Shown here piece by piece: positions 56,575 to 64,000 of a stretch of DNA of 64,000 nt. The DNA is taken from contig NZ_CP026100.1 of assembly GCF_003722335.1 (NCBI RefSeq), positions 2,144,001-2,208,000 on the forward strand, in the 5' to 3' direction. The position numbers were made by a program, and so were the translations under genes. How positions within the stretch are numbered: position 1 is the stretch's first letter; each line of letters begins with the position of its first letter. The notes below the pieces were generated by a model. It worked only from the letters and a program-made list of their open reading frames with translations, had not been told where the DNA came from and did not search any database. This DNA is from Caulobacter flavus (GTDB lineage Bacteria; Pseudomonadota; Alphaproteobacteria; Caulobacterales; Caulobacteraceae).

Positions 56575-57966
56575 ATGTTCGACAACCTGATCCTCGACAC
56601 CGACAGCTACAAGGCCAGCCACTGGCTGCAGTATCCGCCCGGCACGACCGGCGCCTTCTCCTATGTGGAGAGCCGGGGCGGGCGCTACGACCGCACGGTC
56701 TTCTTCGGCCTGCAGGCGATCCTGAAGACGGCGCTGGCCGCTCCGGTGACCCACGCCATGGTCGACGAGGCGGCGCAGCTGCTGGCCGCCCACGGCGAGC
56801 CCTTCAACGAGGCCGGCTGGCGGCGGATCGTCGACGTCCACGGCGGCCGCCTGCCGGTGCGCATCCGCGCCGTGCCGGAGGGGACGGTGGTCCCCGTCCA
56901 CCAGGCGCTGATGACCATCGAGAACACCGATCCCGAGTGCTTCTGGCTGCCGTCGTACCTGGAGACCCTGCTGCTGCGGGTCTGGTATCCGGTGACCGTC
57001 GCGACCACCAGCTGGGGCGTCAAGCAGACGATCCGCGCGGCGCTGGAGAAGACCAGCGACGATCCCGAAGGCCAGCTGCCGTTCAAGCTGCACGACTTCG
57101 GGGCGCGGGGCGTCTCCAGCAAGGCGAGCGCGGCGATCGGCGGCCTGGCCCACCTCGTCAACTTCCTGGGCAGCGACACCCTGGCGGCCGTGCAGGCGGG
57201 CCGGGCCTGGTACAACGAGCCGATGGCCGCCTTCTCCATCCCGGCCGCCGAGCACAGCACCATCACCAGCTGGGGCCGCGAGCGCGAGGCCGACGCCTAT
57301 CGCAACATGCTTAGGCAGTTCGGCAAGCCCGGCGCGCTGTTCTCGGTGGTGTCCGACAGCTACGACCTGTTCGACGCGATCAGCCGCATCTGGGGCCGGG
57401 AACTGCGCGACGAGGTGATCGCCAGCGGCGCGACCGTGGTGATCCGCCCGGACTCCGGCGATCCTGTCGCCATCGTCGCCGAAACCCTGCGGCGCCTGGA
57501 CGAGGCCTTCGGCAGCACGGTCAACGCCAAGGGCTACAAGCTGCTGAACCACGTGCGGGTGATCCAGGGCGACGGGGTCAATCCGGTCAGCATCGCCGCG
57601 ATCCTGGAGCGGGTGATCGCCGACGGCTTCAGCGCCGAGAACCTGGCCTTCGGCATGGGCGGTGGTTTGCTGCAGCAGCTGGACCGCGACACCCAGCGCT
57701 TCGCCCTGAAGTGCTCGGCCGCCAAGGTCGACGGCGCCTGGATCGACGTCAGCAAGAACCCGGTCACCGACCCGGGCAAGCGTTCCAAGGCCGGACGGCT
57801 GATGCTGCAGCGGAACGCGGCCGGCGACTACCGCACGGTGGCCGTCGGCGAGGACGAGGCCGCGCCCGAGGGCTGGGAGGACGCCATGGTCACGGTGTGG
57901 GAGGACGGCGCGTTGCTGGTCGACCACACGCTGGCGCAGGTGCGGGCGCGCAGCGAGCAGGGGTGA
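56575..57966 (+). CDS. nadV: Nicotinamide phosphoribosyltransferase
   Basis: A 463-residue enzyme that joins nicotinamide to PRPP, giving NMN. Motifs are ILDTDSYKASHWLQYPPG at the N-terminus, FKLHDFGARGVSS, the catalytic IPAAEHSTITSWG with His227 (phosphorylated in the family), VIRPDSGDP, and GMGGGLLQQLDRDTQRFALK. ATG 56575 has AAGGAG upstream. NMN made here is the substrate of the gene before it. This route bypasses nicotinamide deamidation. Confidence 0.95.
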   Translation: MFDNLILDTDSYKASHWLQYPPGTTGAFSYVESRGGRYDRTVFFGLQAILKTALAAPVTHAMVDEAAQLLAAHGEPFNEAGWRRIVDVHGGRLPVRIRAVPEGTVVPVHQALMTIENTDPECFWLPSYLETLLLRVWYPVTVATTSWGVKQTIRAALEKTSDDPEGQLPFKLHDFGARGVSSKASAAIGGLAHLVNFLGSDTLAAVQAGRAWYNEPMAAFSIPAAEHSTITSWGREREADAYRNMLRQFGKPGALFSVVSDSYDLFDAISRIWGRELRDEVIASGATVVIRPDSGDPVAIVAETLRRLDEAFGSTVNAKGYKLLNHVRVIQGDGVNPVSIAAILERVIADGFSAENLAFGMGGGLLQQLDRDTQRFALKCSAAKVDGAWIDVSKNPVTDPGKRSKAGRLMLQRNAAGDYRTVAVGEDEAAPEGWEDAMVTVWEDGALLVDHTLAQVRARSEQG

Positions 57967-57977
57967 TGGTTCCCCTT

Positions 57978-58073
57978 CCGTAAAATCCCCGCGAAAGCGG
58001 GGACCCAGGTGTTTTCCGAAACGCGCGGCGCTCTAGGACGAAAAGCCTGGACCCCCGCTTTCGCGGGGGGGGG
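57978..58073. repeat. ~100-bp palindromic intergenic repeat, copy 1
   Basis: Starts CCGTAAAATCCCCGCGAAAGC and contains the stem CCCCGCGAAAGCGGGG, then a ~36-base middle, then CCTGGACCCCCGCTTTCGCG. It is an inverted repeat whose arms are themselves palindromes. The right tip has degenerated to a G-run. It matches the copy at 58924-59023. Confidence 0.85.
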
Positions 58074-58089
58074 CGGATTCTGGGGGGCT

Positions 58090-58773
58090 TCAGGCCCCGG
58101 CCAGGCGCTTGACCAGGGCGTGGGCGGCGGCCTCGCTGCTGGCGGGGTTCTGGCCGGTGATCAGGCTGCCGTCCTCGACCACGTGAGGCGCCCAGTCGGG
58201 GCCCTTTTCGTAGAGGCCGCCGCTCGCCTTGAGCATGTCCTCGACCAGGAACGGCACGATATTCGTCAGCTCGACGGCGTCCTCCTCGCCGTTGGTGAAG
58301 CCGGTGACCTTGCGGCCGGCCACCAGCGGACGGCCGTCGGCGGCCTTGACGTGGCGCAGGACGCCCGGTGCGTGACAGACCAGGGCCTGGGGCTTGCCGG
58401 CGCGGTCGAAGGCCTCGATCAGCGCGGCGGAGACGGGCGATTCCGCCAGGTCCCACAGCGGGCCGTGCCCGCCGGGATAGAAGACCGCGTCGAAGTCGGC
58501 GGCGTTCACGTCGGCCAGCGGAACGGTCCGGGCCAGGGCCTCCAGCGCGGCCTCGTCGGCCTGGAAGCGGCGGGTCATGTCGGTCTGGAAGTCGGGCAGG
58601 TCGCTCTTGGGATCGAGCGGCGGCTGGCCGCCCTTGGGCGAGGCCAGGACCAGCTGCGCGCCGGCGTCCTTGAACACGTAGTAGGGCGCGGCCAGCTCCT
58701 CGAGCCAGAAGCCGGTCTTCTTGCCGGTGTCGCCGAGGGTGTCGTGCGAGGTGAGGACGATCAGGATCTGCAT
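58090..58773 (-). CDS. DJ-1/PfpI superfamily protein
   Basis: A 227-residue protein of the class I glutamine amidotransferase-like fold. The nucleophile elbow is LVCHAPGVL with Cys133-His134, and Glu25 lies in FWLEELAAPYYVF. The YPGGHGPLWDL segment is typical of Hsp31/YDR533C-type chaperone-glyoxalases. It could detoxify methylglyoxal or act as a chaperone. The gene lies precisely between two copies of a ~100-bp palindromic repeat. Confidence 0.88.
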   Translation of the reverse strand: MQILIVLTSHDTLGDTGKKTGFWLEELAAPYYVFKDAGAQLVLASPKGGQPPLDPKSDLPDFQTDMTRRFQADEAALEALARTVPLADVNAADFDAVFYPGGHGPLWDLAESPVSAALIEAFDRAGKPQALVCHAPGVLRHVKAADGRPLVAGRKVTGFTNGEEDAVELTNIVPFLVEDMLKASGGLYEKGPDWAPHVVEDGSLITGQNPASSEAAAHALVKRLAGA

Positions 58774-58923
58774 GGCGGACTCTTTGCTGCAAGCGGTGGT
58801 CTTGCCGGCATATGGGGTGCGCGGGCGCCCGTCGAAACGCTCAAACCCCCGCTTGGCGCCATGCCTGAAGGTCGCTGGATCGTTGCAGAAGGGCTGGCCG
58901 CCAGGCGCGGCGTTCACCCCTTT
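58774..58923. other. Gap upstream of the DJ-1 gene
   Basis: No gene seen. This should carry the promoter of the minus-strand DJ-1 gene. Confidence 0.4.
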
Positions 58924-59023
58924 CCGTAAAATCCCCGCGAAAGCGGGGACCCAGGCCTTCTCCGGAACGCTGGGCGCTCGACGATAAAACACCTGGGCCC
59001 CCGCTTTCGCGGGGGTTTTACGG
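58924..59023. repeat. ~100-bp palindromic intergenic repeat, copy 2
   Basis: The better-preserved copy, 100 bases. The left arm begins CCGTAAAATCCCCGCG and the right arm ends CGCGGGGGTTTTACGG. The 32-base arms are near-perfect complements, and each holds the stem CCCCGCGAAAGCGGGG or its GGGGG variant. The middle (CTCCGGAACGC...GCGCTC) aligns with the middle of copy 1. It lies just past the argJ stop and may also act as its terminator. Confidence 0.9.
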
Positions 59024-59036
59024 AGTGGGCATCAAC

Positions 59037-60539
59037 CTACGACCGGTAGTCGCCGTTGATCGCCACGTACTGCTTGGTCAGGTCGCAGGTCCAGACGGTG
59101 GAACTGCCCTTGCCGACGCCGACCTCGACGGTGACCTCGAGTTCCTGGTGCTTCATGTAGGCGCTCATGGCCGCCTCGTCGTATTCGGCCGAGACCAGGC
59201 CGTCGCGGGCGGCGTAGAGGTCGCCGAAGCGGACGCTGATCTTTTCGCGGTTGACCGGCTCGTCGGCGCGGCCGACGGCCATGACGATGCGGCCCCAGTT
59301 GGCGTCCTCGCCGGCGAAGGCGGTCTTGACCAGCGGGCTCTCGGCGATCGTGCGGGCGATCTTGCGGGCCGACAGCGGGCTCTCAGCGCCGTTGACGGTG
59401 ATCTTGACGAACTTGGTGGCGCCTTCGCCGTCGCGGACCAGTTGCATGGCCAGGTCCAGCAGCACGCCTTCCAGCTTTTCGCGGAAGTCGGCCAGGCGCT
59501 TGTCGCCGGCGCGGCTGATCTTGGGCGCGCCCGACTGGCCGGTGGCGAACAGGAGCAGGGTGTCGTTGGTCGAGCGGTCGCCGTCCACCGTCACGCAGTT
59601 GAAGGTGGTGCGGGTATAGAGCGAGACCAGGGTCTGCAGGGCGGCGGGCGCGATGGCCGCGTCGGTGGCCACGAAGGCCAGCATGGTGGCCATGTCGGGC
59701 GCGATCATGCCCGAGCCCTTGGCGATGCCGGCGATCTTCACCTCGTGCCCGTCGATCGTCGCCGTGGCGTAGGCGCCCTTCGGGAAGGTGTCGGTGGTCA
59801 TGATCGCCGAGGCGGCGGCGGCCCAGCCGTCCGGCGTCAGGCGGGTCTCCACCTCGCGCAGGTTCGAGGTGATCTTGCTGTCGTCGAGGATCACGCCGAT
59901 GACGCCGGTCGAGGCCATCATCACGTCGCGCTGGCGGCAGTCGAAGCGCTTGCCCACGGCCGTGGCCACGCGGCGAACGGCGTCGGCGCCGGGCTTGCCG
60001 GTGAAGCTGTTGGCGCAGCCGGCGTTGACCACCAGGGCGCGCACGTCCGCGCCGCCGGTGGCGGCCAGCTGGCGCTTGCACCAGTCGACCGGGGCCGAAC
60101 CCACGCCGTGACGGGTGAAGACGCCGGCGCCCGAGGTGCCCTCGGCGAAGCGCATCAGCAGCAGGTCGGGCCGCTCGTGCTTGTAGAAGCCGGCGCGGCC
60201 GGTGGCGATCTCCACCCCGGCGATCGGCGGGATGGTCGGGAACGGCACGACCAGCGGCGAGACGGCCAGGCCCGGCTTGCCCGGGGCGGCGGGCGGCGGG
60301 GCCGCGGCTTGGGCGGGGGTCTCGCCGGCCGACTTCTGGGCGCGGCGCAGGCCGGCGCGCTTCAGGGCCGAGGCCAGCGGGTCGAGGGCGCGGTCCAGCG
60401 CATGGCCGACGGTGGCGCCGACCTGGCCGACGATCTCGGCGGGCGTGGTGGTGGCCGGCGTCTTCTCGGCGGCCTTCGGAGCGGCCTTGGTCTTAGCGGC
60501 GGCCTTGTCGGTCGAGGTCGTGGTGGGCTTGCGGGTCAT
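59037..60539 (-). CDS. argJ: Bifunctional ornithine acetyltransferase ArgJ with N-terminal extension
   Basis: A 500-residue arginine-pathway enzyme transferring acetyl from N-acetylornithine to glutamate. The canonical core begins about residue 93 (VSPLVVPFPTIPPIAGVEIA). It keeps the self-cleavage site KGSGMIAPDMATML with nucleophile Thr285 and the STNDT motif. The first ~92 residues are an Ala/Lys/Thr/Pro-rich extension not usual in ArgJ (about 400 residues). No start codon lies at the core boundary, and the ATG at 60539 overlaps the parvulin stop by 4 bases, so the extension looks translated. Autoproteolysis into alpha and beta chains is expected. Confidence 0.92.
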   Translation of the reverse strand: MTRKPTTTSTDKAAAKTKAAPKAAEKTPATTTPAEIVGQVGATVGHALDRALDPLASALKRAGLRRAQKSAGETPAQAAAPPPAAPGKPGLAVSPLVVPFPTIPPIAGVEIATGRAGFYKHERPDLLLMRFAEGTSGAGVFTRHGVGSAPVDWCKRQLAATGGADVRALVVNAGCANSFTGKPGADAVRRVATAVGKRFDCRQRDVMMASTGVIGVILDDSKITSNLREVETRLTPDGWAAAASAIMTTDTFPKGAYATATIDGHEVKIAGIAKGSGMIAPDMATMLAFVATDAAIAPAALQTLVSLYTRTTFNCVTVDGDRSTNDTLLLFATGQSGAPKISRAGDKRLADFREKLEGVLLDLAMQLVRDGEGATKFVKITVNGAESPLSARKIARTIAESPLVKTAFAGEDANWGRIVMAVGRADEPVNREKISVRFGDLYAARDGLVSAEYDEAAMSAYMKHQELEVTVEVGVGKGSSTVWTCDLTKQYVAINGDYRS

Positions 60540-61522
60540 TTCTTCTGGGCCGAGTTCTGGGCCGGAGCCGAGGCGGGCGGGGCGTTGTCGAGGTCGGAAC
60601 TGGGGGCGGCGTCGCCGCCTCCGGGCGGCGCGGAGGCCGGTTCCTGCGGGGCGCCGGGGATGTCCTGGCCCTTGCCGACCAGCATCTCCACCTTGGCGCC
60701 GCCGCGCAGTTTCTCCAGCAGGTCGCGGACCTGGTCGTAGGTGAGGAAACGCACGATCTGCGGACGGGCTTCCTCCAGGCTCATCGGCGCTTCCTGGCGC
60801 TTGTCCTCGACGCGCATCACCACCCAGCCGCCGGTGATCGCGAACGGGCCGACCAGGTCGCCCTTCTTGGCGTCCTTCAGGGCTGCGGCGTAGGGCTCGG
60901 GCATGATGTCGACGGTGAAGTAGTCGAGGTCGCCGCCCTTGAAGCGGGTGGCCTCGTCCTTCGAGCGCTCCATGGCCAGGGCGTCGAACGAGGCGCCGGT
61001 CGCCAGCAGCTTCTTGACGCTTTCGGCCTCGGCCTGGGTGGGCACCAGGATCTGGCGGGCGCGGATCTCCTCGGACTGCTTGGTCAGCTTCTGCTGCTCG
61101 CCGTAGAGGCCGCGGATGTTGTCTTCGGTGACAGCCTTCTCGACCATGCCCTCGACCAGCATGTCGCCGAGGATCCGCTCGCGGGCGGCGGCAAGGCGGC
61201 GCTGGGCCACGGGATCCTTGTCGAGCTTGCGCTCGATGGCCTCGGCGGCCAGCAGCTTCTGGTCGATCACCTCGTCGAGGACGCGACGGAACAGGTCGGA
61301 CGAGACGTCCAGCGGCTCGCCTTCGCCGATCAGGCCCTGAGCGACCGCCTCGCGCTTGACGTCCGAGGCCCAGACGGCGTGGCCGTCGACCCGGGCAACG
61401 GCCGTGTCGCCGGGCTCCGGCGGGCGTTCGTCGACGCCGCCGCGGCCGCAGGCGGCGACCAGCAGCGCCAGGCCGAGAACGGCGGCGGTGAGGAGCGAGC
61501 GAGGATTACGGACGGGGGTCAT
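60536..61522 (-). CDS. Parvulin-type peptidyl-prolyl isomerase lipoprotein
   Basis: A 328-residue envelope folding factor. The lipoprotein signal ends LLVAACGRG (Cys25). A SurA-like N-terminal helical chaperone region (about 40-150) precedes the rotamase domain (about 150-265: EIRARQILVPTQAEAE, FDALAMERSKDEATRFKGGDLDYF, GPFAITGGWVVMRVEDKR). A disordered Pro/Ala/Ser tail follows. It is coupled to argJ by an ATGA overlap and divergent from secA, which fits a role with exported proteins. Confidence 0.9.
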   Translation of the reverse strand: MTPVRNPRSLLTAAVLGLALLVAACGRGGVDERPPEPGDTAVARVDGHAVWASDVKREAVAQGLIGEGEPLDVSSDLFRRVLDEVIDQKLLAAEAIERKLDKDPVAQRRLAAARERILGDMLVEGMVEKAVTEDNIRGLYGEQQKLTKQSEEIRARQILVPTQAEAESVKKLLATGASFDALAMERSKDEATRFKGGDLDYFTVDIMPEPYAAALKDAKKGDLVGPFAITGGWVVMRVEDKRQEAPMSLEEARPQIVRFLTYDQVRDLLEKLRGGAKVEMLVGKGQDIPGAPQEPASAPPGGGDAAPSSDLDNAPPASAPAQNSAQKK

Positions 61523-61892
61523 CGGGCGCGGATCTCCGCTGGTCTTATGAAATGCGCTCTAGAGCGCGTCAGGCCAAAGGGAAAGCCGTTTCGGCGGCTC
61601 GGGTCGCTAAACTTCGCGCGCGAGGACAAGGTTCGCGGAACCCGGCGGGGCTGGAAGGGTTTGCATCGCCGCCGAGCGGGTTTCGCGCGCGGGGTGAAAG
61701 CTTGGCCGATCCGGCTTTTCGCGGCCCCGGCGGGCCGGGCCTCGCGTTGACACTGGGAGGGGCGGTGCTTAAGTCTCGCGCGCGCGCCGTTTTCAGGGGT
61801 TCAACGATCTCGGCGCATCGCCATTACCGTAGTGAAGGCCGATAAAGCCTTAGCGCCGGCCACACTAAGTTCTCGCTCCGGATCCTTTCTGC
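61523..61892. promoter_or_regulatory. Divergent region between the parvulin gene and secA
   Basis: A 370-base gap without a gene. It includes the perfect palindrome GCGCTCTAGAGCGC (61554-61567), a core also echoed near 26677 and 37161. A TTGACA at 61747-61752 could be the secA -35 box, but I see no good -10. Nothing else is recognised. Confidence 0.45.

Positions 61893-64000
<2,108 letters not shown>

Noticed and set aside
58924..59023. The ~100-bp repeats as a CRISPR array
   Set aside because: Only two copies about 950 bases apart with a gene between; no regular short spacers.

Overview
The window is high-GC, gene-dense alphaproteobacterial chromosome and most resembles Caulobacter or a close relative. 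The signs are HWE-family histidine kinases paired with output-less receivers, several TonB-dependent receptors, a SUV3-like helicase with an S4 protein, carD and fdxA, an argJ/parvulin/secA cluster, and GC-rich intergenic palindromes. I assigned the genus by gene content only.

Region 1 (1-3.4 kb) looks like the end of an integrated element. It holds an unrecognised protein that may be cut by the window edge, a remnant of a SAM methyltransferase on the minus strand, a 14-bp direct repeat, a large serine recombinase with three C-terminal repeat units, its terminator, and tRNA-Arg(CCU). Region 2 (3.6-11.6 kb) has an HWE kinase/receiver pair, a GH74-type beta-propeller glycosidase, and a siderophore-type TonB receptor followed by a PepSY membrane protein. 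Region 3 (11.7-23.9 kb) has a putative lipoprotein, carD, fdxA, a PAS-GGDEF-EAL protein, an FAD oxidoreductase, a TetR/SMR divergent pair sharing a perfect palindrome, and a translationally coupled helicase-S4 operon.

Region 4 (24.0-26.4 kb) is the most striking. A MHYT-domain hybrid histidine kinase is split by a 110-bp miniature inverted-repeat element with an 8-bp target duplication and IS6-like ends. Removing the element plus one duplication copy (118 bp) rejoins the kinase in frame. Next come a vapBC module, an amidohydrolase, ogt, and a divergent S9 peptidase/TonB receptor pair.

Region 5 (35-50 kb) has a second HWE kinase/receiver pair preceded by nested hairpins, then aroK-aroB. A membrane PQQ glucose dehydrogenase with an OprB porin follows, then a secreted Ala-rich protein with xerD, a purple acid phosphatase-like enzyme, a short YjdM/PhnA protein and a MASE1 hybrid kinase. 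Region 6 (50-64 kb) has a LysR/aldo-keto reductase pair, a MscS channel, a CitE-like lyase, an NAD salvage operon (nadM-nudix and nadV), a DJ-1/PfpI protein between two copies of a ~100-bp palindromic repeat, argJ with an unusual N-terminal extension, a parvulin lipoprotein, and secA running off the end.

I found no rRNA, CRISPR array or complete insertion sequence.
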